64,000 nucleotides of DNA from RUG023 sp900315435 (GTDB lineage: Bacteria > Spirochaetota > Spirochaetia > Sphaerochaetales > Sphaerochaetaceae). Numbering within the stretch: position 1 is the stretch's first letter; each line of letters starts with the position of its first letter. The notes beneath the pieces are model-generated. The model searched no databases and was not told where the DNA came from. It saw only the letters and a list, made by a program, of their open reading frames with translations. Positions 16,445-25,378 of this stretch are shown here, piece by piece. The translations under genes were made by a program, and so were the position numbers. The stretch is from contig CADAJJ010000009.1 of the NCBI GenBank assembly GCA_902788205.1, positions 1 through 64,000 of the forward strand. Direction: 5' to 3'.

Positions 16445-18124
16445 ATGAACGGAATGGCAATCATGATCGTTGCTATCGTCGCAGTAATCGCCGGGTATGC
16501 GTTCTATGGCAAGTTCTTGGAGAAGACCTGGGGTATCGACGACAAACGTCCTACTCCCGCTGTCGCTCTCAAGGACGGACAGGATTACATGCCGACCAAA
16601 CGGCAGGTCGTCTTCGGCCACCAGTTCGCATCAATCGCCGGTGCCGGTCCGATCAATGGACCGATTCAAGCCGCGGTATTCGGTTGGGTACCGGTACTGC
16701 TATGGTGTCTGATTGGCGGCATTTTCATTGGAGCCGTCCAAGACTATAGCGCAATGTACGCTTCGGTGCACAACAAGGGCAAATCGATTGGCTTCATTAT
16801 CGAGAAATACGTCGGCAAGACCGGCAAGCGGCTTTTCCTGCTGTTCTGCTACCTCTTTTCCATCCTTGTCGTCGCGGCATTCGCCGACATCTGCGCCAAG
16901 AGCTTCGGCACTTCGGCTGGTTTCACCGCCGCAGTCAACCATTCCAACGGGCAGGTGGCGACCACCTCGGTGCTCTTCATCGCCGCGGCAGTCTTCCTTG
17001 GACTGCTGTTCAAGAAACTGCCGAACCTGAGCACCGCGAAGAACACGGTCATCTCCCTGGTGCTGCTCGTCGCGTGTATCGCACTGGGCTATGTCCTGCC
17101 GATGAACGTCAGTGTCGAGAGCTGGAGGAACCTGGTCTTCTTCTACATCCTGATCGCCAGCGTCGCCCCGGTCTGGATCCTGCTCCAGCCCCGCGACTAC
17201 CTGAACAGTTATCTTTTGGTCATCATGATTCTGGCCGCGGTGCTCGGCATCCTCGTCGCCCGCCCGGTGATGAACCTGCCGGCCTTCACCGGCTTCACCG
17301 CCTCAACCGGCAGCCTGTTCCCGATCCTCTTCGTGACGGTCGCCTGTGGCGCTGTCAGCGGATTCCATTCGCTGGTCTCCTCCGAGACGGCCAGCAAGCA
17401 GGTCGCCAAAGAAAGCGACATGCTCCCGGTTTCCTACGGCGCCATGTTGCTCGAGGTGGTGCTCGGTGTCATCAGCCTTGTCGCTGCCGGCTCCGTCGCC
17501 TCTGCGAGCGGCGCGCTTCCCAAGGGGACCCCGCAGGTCATCTTCGCTGGTGCTGTCGCGGGTTTCCTGCAGAAGATCGGTCTGCCGAACGACCTTTCCT
17601 TCGAACTAATCTCGCTGGCCGTCAGCGCCTTTGCCCTGACCAGCCTCGACTCGGTCGCCCGTGTCGGCCGCCTTTCCTGGCAGGAGCTCTTCACTGACAG
17701 CGACCATCCGGAGAAAGGACCGGTCGCGACCGTCCTGAGCAACAAATGGGTCGCCACCATCCTTGTCCTGATTCCGGGCTATATGCTCTCGCTGGGTGGG
17801 TATGGTTCCATTTGGGCCTTGTTCGGCTCTTCCAACCAGCTTTTGTCCGTACTTGCGCTTAGTGCGGCCGCGGTGTTCCTTCGCCGCAGCGGACGGAAGT
17901 ACAAGATGATGCTGTTGCCGATGTTCTTCATGCTGGCGGTCACCCTGACCGCGCTGGCACAGACGGTGGTCAAGAACTTCCGCACGATCGCGGCCAAAGG
18001 CCCGTCCCTTGCCCCGGTCATGCAGAACACGCTGGCCATCCTCTTGATTGGCTTGGCAATCGTCGTAGCCGTCTCCTGCTTCAAGAAGATCTTCTCCAAG
18101 CAGGCAGAACCTATTGTAGGTTAA
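16445..18124 (+). CDS. cstA: Carbon starvation protein CstA family transporter
   Basis: A 559-residue membrane protein with many hydrophobic segments. The CstA hallmark near residue 45 is GHQFASIAGAGPINGPIQA, followed by GGIFIGAVQDYSAM and SVHNKGKSIG. CstA and BtsT proteins import pyruvate and peptides under carbon limitation. The protein is shorter than the E. coli 701-residue form, as in many anaerobes. The start at 16445 is supported by AGGAGG 8 nt upstream, so an ORF extension to 16388 is not used. Its own promoter, upstream palindrome and strong terminator make it monocistronic. Confidence 0.92.
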   Translation: MNGMAIMIVAIVAVIAGYAFYGKFLEKTWGIDDKRPTPAVALKDGQDYMPTKRQVVFGHQFASIAGAGPINGPIQAAVFGWVPVLLWCLIGGIFIGAVQDYSAMYASVHNKGKSIGFIIEKYVGKTGKRLFLLFCYLFSILVVAAFADICAKSFGTSAGFTAAVNHSNGQVATTSVLFIAAAVFLGLLFKKLPNLSTAKNTVISLVLLVACIALGYVLPMNVSVESWRNLVFFYILIASVAPVWILLQPRDYLNSYLLVIMILAAVLGILVARPVMNLPAFTGFTASTGSLFPILFVTVACGAVSGFHSLVSSETASKQVAKESDMLPVSYGAMLLEVVLGVISLVAAGSVASASGALPKGTPQVIFAGAVAGFLQKIGLPNDLSFELISLAVSAFALTSLDSVARVGRLSWQELFTDSDHPEKGPVATVLSNKWVATILVLIPGYMLSLGGYGSIWALFGSSNQLLSVLALSAAAVFLRRSGRKYKMMLLPMFFMLAVTLTALAQTVVKNFRTIAAKGPSLAPVMQNTLAILLIGLAIVVAVSCFKKIFSKQAEPIVG

Positions 18125-18130
18125 TTTCCC

Positions 18131-18171
18131 AGCACCAGCCGGTTTCCCCCGGCTGGTGCTTTCTCCCTTCT
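18131..18171 (+). terminator. Intrinsic terminator of cstA
   Basis: AGCACCAGCCGG and CCGGCTGGTGCT form a perfect 12-bp stem with a 6-nt loop, followed by TTCTCCCTTCT. Confidence 0.85.
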
Positions 18172-18206
18172 AGACTTTTTCCTTATAAGCGATTAGTTTC
18201 CAAAGC

Positions 18207-19595
18207 ATGACGAAGGACCTTACCCAAGGCAGCCCGATGCGGCTGATCCTCGCATTCATGTTTCCCGTGCTGGTGGGCTACCTGTTCCAACAGTTCTATA
18301 CCGTGACCGACACCATCATTGTCGCCAAATGCCTCGGGGTCCAAGCCCTGGCGGCGGTAGGGGCAACCGGGTCGGTCAACTTCCTGATCATCGGTTTCTG
18401 CATGGGACTGACCAGCGGCTTCTCCATTCCAGTCAGTCAACGATTTGGCGCAAAGGACGAGTCGGGACTGCGCCAATACCTCTACAACATCATTCCTCTC
18501 TGCCTGCTCTTCGCCGCGGTCTTCACCACGCTGACCACCATCTTCTGCCAACAGATCTTCCAGGCCATGCTGACCCCGGAGGACATCATCGACGGAGCAG
18601 TTGCCTACATGCGCATACTCTTCTTGGGCATCCCTTTCACCATCCTCTACAACATGGTCTCCGCCATTCTCCGCGCCCTCGGCGACAGCAAGACGCCGGT
18701 CTATTTCCTCCTGCTTTCCTCGGTGCTGAACATCTTCCTTGACCTTTTCCTCATCCTGGTAATCCCCATGGGGGTCGCGGGAGCCTCGCTGGCGACGGTA
18801 ATCAGCCAGGCGATTGCCGGATTCATCAGCCTGTTCTACATGATCGGCCACTACCCGATCCTTCGCATGCAGCCTTCGGAACGGAAGGTGCAGATGTCCA
18901 AGTGGAGCGTGCTGCTGTACAACGGGGTCCCGATGGGGTTGCAGTACTCGATCACCGCCATTGGCAGCGTCATCCTGCAGACCTCGGTCAACACGCTGGG
19001 CTCCGAGGCTGTGGCCTGCGTCACTGCCGGCAACCGCATCGGCATGTTCTTCTGCTGCCCGTACGACGCCATGGGAACCACGATGGCCACCTACGGCGGG
19101 CAGAATACCGGAGCGGGCGACATTCCCCGTCTCAGGAAAGGTCTTCTTTCCTGCTGCTTCATCGGTCTCTGCTACTCGGTGGTCGCTTTCGTGGTGCTTT
19201 TCCTCTTCGGCGGCAAGCTCAGCACGCTCTTCGTCGACCCCAGCCAAGAGGCCTTGATCCGCAACGCGCACTTGTTCCTGACCATCCAGAGTTCCTTCTA
19301 TTTCCCGCTCGCCCTGGTCAATATCATCAGATTCATGATCCAAGGCATGGGCTTCGGGGTCTTCGCCATTCTCTCCGGAGTCTTCGAGATGGTGGCAAGG
19401 GCCTTTGACGGTATCGTCCTGGTCCCCCTCTGGGGCTATGTGGCTGCATGCTTCGCAAGCCCGTTCGCCTGGATTTTGGCCGACTGCTTCCTGATTCCCG
19501 CCGTCCTGCACTGTTTCCGCAGGCTTCAGAAGATGTTGGAAACGCACGCGGCGAGAACAGGAGAGCAACCTCCTATGCTTTCACCGAGACCCTGA
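18207..19595 (+). CDS. MATE-family efflux transporter (second)
   Basis: A 462-residue, twelve-segment MATE protein starting MTKDLTQGSPMRLILAFMFP, with the family segments FPVLVGYLFQQFYTVTDTII and SIPVSQRFGAKDESGLRQY, then AILRALGDSKTPVYF near 155. This DinF/NorM-like branch is abundant in Firmicutes and spirochaetes and exports toxic organics. The protein is distinct from the first MATE gene 3 kb away. The start codon has no strong ribosome site; a TAGTTT 7 nt upstream could be a -10. The 3-prime end overlaps the convergent nitroreductase gene by 23 bp. Confidence 0.87.
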   Translation: MTKDLTQGSPMRLILAFMFPVLVGYLFQQFYTVTDTIIVAKCLGVQALAAVGATGSVNFLIIGFCMGLTSGFSIPVSQRFGAKDESGLRQYLYNIIPLCLLFAAVFTTLTTIFCQQIFQAMLTPEDIIDGAVAYMRILFLGIPFTILYNMVSAILRALGDSKTPVYFLLLSSVLNIFLDLFLILVIPMGVAGASLATVISQAIAGFISLFYMIGHYPILRMQPSERKVQMSKWSVLLYNGVPMGLQYSITAIGSVILQTSVNTLGSEAVACVTAGNRIGMFFCCPYDAMGTTMATYGGQNTGAGDIPRLRKGLLSCCFIGLCYSVVAFVVLFLFGGKLSTLFVDPSQEALIRNAHLFLTIQSSFYFPLALVNIIRFMIQGMGFGVFAILSGVFEMVARAFDGIVLVPLWGYVAACFASPFAWILADCFLIPAVLHCFRRLQKMLETHAARTGEQPPMLSPRP

Positions 19596-20145
19596 GGGCA
19601 ATGTCCTCGGCAGGTTTCGCGTCGGGCAAGGCGACGATGCCTCCAAACGGCATCTGGGCGACCAGCTGGTAGTTTTCCGGCACCTTGAAGAGTTCCTTTA
19701 CCTTCTGGTCGATGACAGGGTTATAGTGCTGCAGGTTGGCGCCGATGTCCATGTCGCGCAACGCCGACCAGATGGAAAGCTGGAGCATGCCGTTCGCCTG
19801 CTGGGCCCAGATGGGGAAGTTGGCGGCATAGAGGGGAAATTGCTTCTGCATTCCCTCCACCACCGCCATGTCGATGAAATACAGGATGGTTCCCGCGCCG
19901 TTCTTGAACCCATTGACCTTTTCCCGGGGAACCTTGCCCCCGAACACTTCGTAGATGGTATCCCAGAGCCTGTCCTGCTGGGCTCCCAGGGCAACCACCA
20001 CCCGGGCGCTCTTCATGTTGAAGGCATCCGGCACTAGCGCCGTAGCCTGCTCCACCATGGAGACCACCTGTTCTTGGGGGACGGGGAGATGCTTGTCGAT
20101 CTGATAGATGCTTCTGCGCTTCTCAAGGGAATCAATGATACTCAT
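19573..20145 (-). CDS. Nitroreductase-family oxidoreductase
   Basis: A 190-residue FMN-dependent reductase of the compact nitroreductase type. The N-terminal SLEKRRSIYQIDKHLPVPQE includes the RRS phosphate-binding part, and FPIWAQQANGMLQLSIWSAL with DMDIGANLQHYNP form the flavin and dimer surface. The ATG at 20145 is preferred over an in-frame GTG at 20160 because AAGGAG lies 7 nt before the ATG and overlaps the GTG codon. Such enzymes reduce quinones, nitro compounds or enones. It stands alone on the minus strand behind the DUF6062 gene. Confidence 0.87.
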   Translation of the reverse strand: MSIIDSLEKRRSIYQIDKHLPVPQEQVVSMVEQATALVPDAFNMKSARVVVALGAQQDRLWDTIYEVFGGKVPREKVNGFKNGAGTILYFIDMAVVEGMQKQFPLYAANFPIWAQQANGMLQLSIWSALRDMDIGANLQHYNPVIDQKVKELFKVPENYQLVAQMPFGGIVALPDAKPAEDIALRVSVKA

Positions 20146-20204
20146 ATGCTGCTCCTTCACGCCCCATGGTCGGACGACTTCGCCGGCAAGTCAAGAAGGC
20201 AGGG

Positions 20205-20912
20205 TCAGAAACCACCCAGCTTTCCCACCACCCGTTTCTGGGCATCTTCGCAGCCGTTCCATGGCTTGTCGAAGTTCTCTGCCTTGAACTTCTGGGTCTG
20301 CCAGAGGACGTCATCCTGCAACCGTTCCAGGTTCCGCAGTTCCACCTCGGTAAGGTCGGTCACGAAACGCTTGCGGTTCTCGGCGTCGAGAGCCTCTTTG
20401 CTCCACACAAGGAGCATCTGGTAATGGGGGAGGCAGAAGCCCTTGCCCTCCTGCAACGCTTTCTGGAAATCGGGATCATGGCCATAGAGGAAGGCTGTCG
20501 TGTAGGTATAGCGGATATCGTGTTCCTCCTCCTGCCGGCAGACCAGACACTGGGGTTGGCGCTTCTCGACCGCCTGCTGGAAAGCGGCGACCGCCTTGTC
20601 GACTTTTCGTCCCGCCTTGGCGTCAAGAATCCCTTTCATCGCCTTTTCCAGGCTCTCGCGGGTCTCGTGCAGGTAGGTGTCGCTCATCAGCGCCATTCCC
20701 TGGACCTTCCCTGCCGCGAGCAATTGCTGTACATGGTCATGGCAGAACCATGATTGGTTGACCTTGACCCGCGTCTCAGGGTTCATGACCGATGGGCCGA
20801 GGTAGAACTTGACCGACCGGGTCTCGGCTTGCTTCTTCAGGCTGCAGAGGAAACACTCCCCTCCGGACTTGATGGCGTCCCACACGGCAATGGTATCCAG
20901 CTGAACGCGCAT
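20205..20912 (-). CDS. DUF6062-family cysteine-rich protein
   Basis: About 235 residues. The family pattern is visible: an N-terminal DTIAVWDAIKSGGECFLCSL, YLGPSVMNPETR, then FCHDHVQQLLAAGKVQGMAL, a middle QCLVCRQEE and a late FCLPHYQML. The paired CxxC and C-H sites suggest one or two structural zinc sites or a thiol centre. Function is unknown. The start is ATG 20912 with a G-rich ribosome site; a longer frame begins further upstream but adds a cysteine-containing tail that is probably not translated. No operon partner is evident. Confidence 0.7.
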   Translation of the reverse strand: MRVQLDTIAVWDAIKSGGECFLCSLKKQAETRSVKFYLGPSVMNPETRVKVNQSWFCHDHVQQLLAAGKVQGMALMSDTYLHETRESLEKAMKGILDAKAGRKVDKAVAAFQQAVEKRQPQCLVCRQEEEHDIRYTYTTAFLYGHDPDFQKALQEGKGFCLPHYQMLLVWSKEALDAENRKRFVTDLTEVELRNLERLQDDVLWQTQKFKAENFDKPWNGCEDAQKRVVGKLGGF

Positions 20913-20954
20913 GGTACGTACCCCCTTTGGGCAAGTATCGCACTCTTTCCCGGA

Positions 20955-20984
20955 CAAAGCAAAGGGGACCGTGGTGCGGTCCCC
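20955..20984 (-). terminator. Terminator of the second transketolase operon
   Basis: GGGGACCG and CGGTCCCC (20964-20971 and 20977-20984) form an 8-bp stem with a 5-nt loop. Read on the minus strand the stem is followed by TTTGCTTTG. It lies 28 bp after the C-terminal subunit gene. Confidence 0.75.
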
Positions 20985-21011
20985 CCAAGGAAATCTTGTC
21001 TGGTTCTCTGT

Positions 21012-21959
21012 TCAGCGTTTCGCCAGTGCTTCGCCCACCTCGGCGATATGCTCTGGAGTGAAACCGAACGCCTTTGTCAGATAGTCCAGGTTGCCGACCT
21101 CGCCGAAGCGTTCGCCGACATTGACAAAATCCATCTTGACCGGGTTGGTCTTGGCAAGGTATCCGGCAACCATCTCGCCCACGCCGCCGGCATAGCGGCC
21201 GTTCTCACAGACCAGGACGTGCCCGGTCCGCTTGGCCACCTTGTCGATCAAGGCAGTGTCCAGCGGACGGATTGTGTGCAGGTCGACCAACGTCGCCTTG
21301 ATTCCCTTTTGGGCAAGCAGCTCGACCGCTTTGGTCGCCGCGTCCACCATCACCTGGCCGGTCGCGACAATCGCCAAGTCACCGCCATCGGCGAGCTCGA
21401 TGCCCTTGCCCAGCTCGACCTTGGTGCCGAGCGGATAGCGGTGGGCGATGGTCTTGCGCGGGAAGCGGGTATAGCTGGCCTTTCCGCTGTCATAGACCTG
21501 CAGGGTCAGCTCGTACAGGCTCTGCGCGTCGCTGGGCTCGATCACGATCATGCCCGGAATCTGGCGCATCAGGGCGATGTCCTCGAACGGCATATGGGTG
21601 CCGCCGTTATAGGTGGCGTTGACACCGGGATCGGAGCCGAGCAGATGCACGCAGCGTTTGGCGTAACCGACACTGAGGAACGCCTGGTCATACGCCCTGC
21701 GGCTGGCGAAGACGCCAAAACTGTGGGCGAACGGGGTCAGGCCGGCCGAAGAAAGACCTGCGGCGACAGCGACCATGTTGCCCTCGGCGATACCGCAGTT
21801 GTAGAAGCGGTCTGGATAGAGCTTCTGGAAAGATCCAGCCCCGATGCAGGAGGAAAGGTCCGCATCAAGGTAGACGACATCCTCATGGATGGCGGCCAAG
21901 TCGTTGATCGCCGCCATCATCACGTCTCTCATGAATTTGAAATCTTTGGTGTCTCTCAT
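21012..21959 (-). CDS. Transketolase, C-terminal subunit (second pair)
   Basis: A 315-residue split-transketolase subunit. The activating glutamate lies in YNCGIAEGNMVAVAAGLSSAG near residue 57, and YNGGTHMPFEDIALMRQIPG near 115 is also typical; note GIAEGN instead of the usual GIAEQN. It depends on the upstream N-terminal subunit, with which it overlaps by 4 bp (ATGA). The pair is divergent in sequence from the 7-8.7 kb pair, so it is not a recent duplicate. With a FucA-type aldolase at the head of the operon it probably serves a different pentose or ketose route. Confidence 0.88.
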   Translation of the reverse strand: MRDTKDFKFMRDVMMAAINDLAAIHEDVVYLDADLSSCIGAGSFQKLYPDRFYNCGIAEGNMVAVAAGLSSAGLTPFAHSFGVFASRRAYDQAFLSVGYAKRCVHLLGSDPGVNATYNGGTHMPFEDIALMRQIPGMIVIEPSDAQSLYELTLQVYDSGKASYTRFPRKTIAHRYPLGTKVELGKGIELADGGDLAIVATGQVMVDAATKAVELLAQKGIKATLVDLHTIRPLDTALIDKVAKRTGHVLVCENGRYAGGVGEMVAGYLAKTNPVKMDFVNVGERFGEVGNLDYLTKAFGFTPEHIAEVGEALAKR

Positions 21960-22795
21960 GCCTGCACCCCCTCGCGCTCGTACAGCTCCTTGACGGCTTC
22001 CTTCGCCTGCTCAAGGTTGAATGCCATGCTGTGGTTCTTTTCGGTCTTCTCGCCCGGGATGAAGCCATGGGATTTCTGCGTGTCCATGATGATCATGTGG
22101 GGACGTCCCGGTGTCTTCTTGGCCCTCTGCACGGCATCATCGATCATTTCGAAGTTATGGCCGCAGATTCTCTGCACGTGCCACCCGAAACCCTGCCAGC
22201 GGGTCTCGATTCCATCCATGCAGATGATGTCCTCGGTCCTGCCATCCAGTTGCAGGCGGTTGAAATCGGTAAAGGCGATCAGGTTGTCCAGCTTCCACAT
22301 GGCAGCCGTCTCGGCAGCCTCCCAGATTTCGCCCTCCTGGCTCTCGCCGTCGCCGATGACGGCGAACGTGCGGCTCTGGTCGAAATGGCGGATCTTCTGT
22401 CCGAGCGCGATGCCAACGGCGGCGCTGAAGCCCTGTCCAAGCGACCCGCCGGTAAAGTCGACGCCCGGAGTCTTGGTCATGTCGCAATGGCTGGGCAGCT
22501 TGGTGCCGCCTTGGTTGAGCGTCATCAGCATCTCGACGGGGAAGTATCCTTTGCTGGCCAGAGTAGCATAGACCGCCGGGCCGGCGTGGCCCTTGGAGCA
22601 GACAAAGCGGTCGCGGTCCTCCTTCTGAGGGTTCTTCGGGTCGACATGCATCTCATGATAGTACAGATAGGTCAGCATCTCGACGATCGACATGCTTCCT
22701 CCGATATGTCCGGAACCAAAATTCCCAATCTCCTCGATTGTCAGTTTCCGGATCTCCAACGCTTTCAGTTTCAAAGTCTGGAGATCTTCCAGCAT
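21956..22795 (-). CDS. Transketolase, N-terminal subunit (second pair)
   Basis: A 279-residue pyrophosphate-binding half. GSGHIGGSMSIVEML near residue 28, VCSKGHAGPAVYATL near 68 and the cofactor motif GDGESQEG followed by FTDFN (GDG...N) are clear. GGGAGG lies about 8 nt before the ATG, 13 nt after the aldolase stop. It forms an active transketolase with the downstream subunit. Its context differs from the first pair: no transporter or kinase is attached, only an aldolase. Confidence 0.88.
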   Translation of the reverse strand: MLEDLQTLKLKALEIRKLTIEEIGNFGSGHIGGSMSIVEMLTYLYYHEMHVDPKNPQKEDRDRFVCSKGHAGPAVYATLASKGYFPVEMLMTLNQGGTKLPSHCDMTKTPGVDFTGGSLGQGFSAAVGIALGQKIRHFDQSRTFAVIGDGESQEGEIWEAAETAAMWKLDNLIAFTDFNRLQLDGRTEDIICMDGIETRWQGFGWHVQRICGHNFEMIDDAVQRAKKTPGRPHMIIMDTQKSHGFIPGEKTEKNHSMAFNLEQAKEAVKELYEREGVQA

Positions 22796-22808
22796 ACGTT
22801 GTTCCTCC

Positions 22809-23444
22809 CTATGTTCTCAGGGCATCGCACCGGGCCTGGTCCAGGCCCCGTACCGCAATTCCCTTCTGTGTTGCTTGCCATGCGATGACCGTCATCTGGC
22901 AGCACCTCTCGAGCACGTCGATTTTCTCGAAGGCCTCAAGCAGGCTCCTGCCCAAGCAGGTCACGCCATGATTCTCCATCACCAGTACATCGGAACGCAA
23001 GGACTTTTCCGCTACTTTCCGCGCCAGCTCCTCCGTTCCCATCCTCGCATACGGCACGATGGCGACCTCTCCCAGTTGCCACCAGGCCTCGGCGGTCAGT
23101 CGGGTGTCAACCGGGCACTCCTCCAAGGCGCTGAAGGCAGAGACATAGATTGGATGGGCGTGCACGATGGCCCGCACATCCGGCCTGGCCATATAGATCA
23201 GGCGGTGCATCCCGGTCTCGATGGAAAGCTTCCATGAGGATAGGTTCTCCCCCTCCATCGTCACCTGGGCGATCTGGTCGCCCGAAAGTGAACTCTTGTC
23301 CAGCCCGCTCGGAGTGATCAGAAAGCTGTTCCCGTCCACCCGTACGCTGACATTCCCACCCAAACTGGTGGTCAGGCCGCGCCGATACAGACGCGCCATT
23401 GTCTCGGCCACCTTTGAGCGCGCTTGCGCCAATGCATCTTCCAT
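22809..23444 (-). CDS. Class II aldolase/adducin-family sugar-phosphate aldolase (FucA-like)
   Basis: About 211 residues. The zinc site is formed by VHAHPIY (HxH) near 105 and MENHGVTC near 170, with a catalytic-type glutamate in SIETGMHRLIY near 90; LTTSLGGNVSVR near 22 binds phosphate in this family. These enzymes cleave L-fuculose-1-phosphate, L-rhamnulose-1-phosphate, 5-deoxyribulose-1-phosphate and related esters to dihydroxyacetone phosphate. The start is ATG 23444: TATACT with an extended TGG lies 7 nt upstream. It is divergent from proS and heads the second transketolase operon. Confidence 0.85.
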   Translation of the reverse strand: MEDALAQARSKVAETMARLYRRGLTTSLGGNVSVRVDGNSFLITPSGLDKSSLSGDQIAQVTMEGENLSSWKLSIETGMHRLIYMARPDVRAIVHAHPIYVSAFSALEECPVDTRLTAEAWWQLGEVAIVPYARMGTEELARKVAEKSLRSDVLVMENHGVTCLGRSLLEAFEKIDVLERCCQMTVIAWQATQKGIAVRGLDQARCDALRT

Positions 23445-23451
23445 AGTACGG

Positions 23452-23460
23452 AGTATACCA
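23452..23460 (-). promoter_or_regulatory. Extended -10 of the FucA-like/transketolase operon
   Basis: Read on the minus strand, TGG-TATACT is followed by 7 nt and the ATG. The mRNA should be leaderless or nearly so. Confidence 0.5.
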
Positions 23461-23548
23461 TAGGAAACTGTGAACGTGCATCGTAAGGGAATCTTTTCCC
23501 AAACGAGACAAATCGCTACAATGTCCATGGTTCTAAGGAGAGGCAATC

Positions 23549-25321
23549 ATGCGAATGTCCAAACTGTTTTCCAAGACCCTTCGCGAGGCACCCAGCGGCG
23601 CAGACTCCAAGGGATATGAGTATCTTCTGCGGGCGGGATTCATCAATCAGATGGGAGCCGGGCTCTTCAGCCTGCTTCCTCTCGGCTTCCGTTCCAACAC
23701 GAAGATCGAGACGATCATCCGTGAGGAAATGGATGCCATCGGAGCCCAGGAAATGCAGATGCCGGTAGTCAACACCGCAGACATCTGGAAGAAGACGGGA
23801 CGTTTCTACTCGATCGACAAGGAGATGACCCGCTTCCAGGACCGTGTCGGACGCGACATGGTGCTTGCCATGACCCATGAAGAGGCAGTCACCGACGCCG
23901 CGTTGGACGAGCTTGATTCCTACAAGAAACTTCCTGTCCTGGTCTACCAGATCCAGACCAAGTGGAGGGACGACCCCCGTCCGCGCGCAGGCCTGATCCG
24001 CGTACGCGAGTTCACCATGCTCGACTCCTACAGTTTCGACAAGGACCAAGAGGGCCTGGACAAGGTCTATGGTGACCACTACAAGGCCTATTTCCGCATC
24101 TACGGTCGTTGTGGGCTCCCCGTCATCGCTGTCGGCGCCGACAGTGGCATGATGGGCGGCAAGATCAGCCACGAGTACATGTACCTCTCTCCGATTGGCG
24201 AAGACACGATCATCCACTGCGACGCGTGCGGCTACACCGCCAACCGCCAGGTCGCCAAGTTCCAGAAGGAGTACCTGCCCGAGGAGCCGAAGCCACTGGA
24301 AAAGGTCAAGACTCCCGACTGCAAGACAATCGAGGAGCTGTGCGCATTTCTGAAGATTGATGCGAAACGGACTGCCAAGGCGGTCTTCATGGTCGGCGCC
24401 TTCATCAACGACAAGAACGGCAAGGAAGAGGACAAGCTGATTGTCGCGATCATCCGTGGCGACATGGATGTCGAGGAAAGCAAGCTGCAGAACGCCGTGA
24501 AGGCCAACAGCCTGCGTCCCGCCAGAGAGGAAGAAATCCTTGCTGGCGGTATGGTTCCTGGCTTCGGCAGTCCGATCGGCGCCAAGGAAGGAGTCGTCAA
24601 GGTCATCGACGACAGCGTCGCCAAGAGCAACAACTTCGTCGCGGGTGCCAACGAGGAAGGCTACCACTATCTGAATACCAACTACGGCCGTGATTATGAC
24701 GGCTTGGTAGCCGACATCGCCAGCGCGCAGGAAGGGTATCTCTGCCCGAAGTGCGGAAAGCCGATGCACTCCGACAAGGGTATCGAGGCCGGCAACATCT
24801 TCCAGCTGGGAACCCGCTACTCCGAGGCCATGAATCTGGCCTTCCAGGATGAGAGCGGTGTCCGCAAGCCGGTCATCATGGGCTCCTATGGCATCGGTGT
24901 CGGCCGTCTGCTCGCCTGTCTGGCCGAGGAATACCACGACGACAAGGGCCTGAAGCTCCCCATCACCGTCGCCCCCTACCAGGTCGAGCTGGTCAGTCTT
25001 GTCAAAGATCCGGAAGTCGGCGAGAAACTCTACGACGAGCTCACCAAGAGCGGCATCGAGGTGCTCTACGACGACCGCAAGGAGACGGCGGGAGTCAAGT
25101 TCGCTGACGCGGACCTGATCGGCATCCCGGTACGCATCACCGTCGGCAACCGCTCCCTGAAGGAGGGCAAGGCCGAAGTCAAGACCAGAGACAACCTGGA
25201 CGAGACGATGATGTTCGACCTGGACAACCTGACCGGCGAGGTCAAGGACCTGGTCGCCAAGATGACCAAGAGGGTCTACGACAAGATCCAGGACAAAACC
25301 TGGATCAAGAACGTGAATTGA
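23549..25321 (+). CDS. proS: Prolyl-tRNA synthetase, bacterial type
   Basis: A 590-residue class II aminoacyl-tRNA synthetase with the bacterial insertion (editing) domain between motifs 2 and 3. Motif 1 is around residues 50-70, motif 2 RDDPRPRAGLIRVREFTMLD near 140, and motif 3 GSYGIGVGRLLACL near 450. The anticodon-binding domain follows (PITVAPYQVELV to the end). It charges tRNA-Pro with proline. AAGGAG lies 8 nt upstream of the ATG, and TACAAT at 23515-23520 is a likely -10. A perfect terminator follows. Confidence 0.97.
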   Translation: MRMSKLFSKTLREAPSGADSKGYEYLLRAGFINQMGAGLFSLLPLGFRSNTKIETIIREEMDAIGAQEMQMPVVNTADIWKKTGRFYSIDKEMTRFQDRVGRDMVLAMTHEEAVTDAALDELDSYKKLPVLVYQIQTKWRDDPRPRAGLIRVREFTMLDSYSFDKDQEGLDKVYGDHYKAYFRIYGRCGLPVIAVGADSGMMGGKISHEYMYLSPIGEDTIIHCDACGYTANRQVAKFQKEYLPEEPKPLEKVKTPDCKTIEELCAFLKIDAKRTAKAVFMVGAFINDKNGKEEDKLIVAIIRGDMDVEESKLQNAVKANSLRPAREEEILAGGMVPGFGSPIGAKEGVVKVIDDSVAKSNNFVAGANEEGYHYLNTNYGRDYDGLVADIASAQEGYLCPKCGKPMHSDKGIEAGNIFQLGTRYSEAMNLAFQDESGVRKPVIMGSYGIGVGRLLACLAEEYHDDKGLKLPITVAPYQVELVSLVKDPEVGEKLYDELTKSGIEVLYDDRKETAGVKFADADLIGIPVRITVGNRSLKEGKAEVKTRDNLDETMMFDLDNLTGEVKDLVAKMTKRVYDKIQDKTWIKNVN

Positions 25322-25342
25322 CCGTTTCCCACCACCATGAAG

Positions 25343-25375
25343 GACGCCGGAGCAACCCTCCGGCGTCTTTCTTGT
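25343..25375 (+). terminator. Intrinsic terminator of proS
   Basis: GACGCCGGAG and CTCCGGCGTC (25343-25352 and 25359-25368) form a 10-bp stem with a 6-nt loop followed by TTTCTTG. Confidence 0.88.
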
Positions 25376-25378
25376 ATC

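Noticed and set aside
18183..19568. 461-residue minus-strand open frame over the second MATE gene
   Set aside because: Low-complexity acidic composition and no leader or motif; shadow of the MATE frame.
20754..22571. 605-residue plus-strand open frame over the second transketolase operon
   Set aside because: Covers three minus-strand genes with conserved motifs; no start site or recognisable domain.
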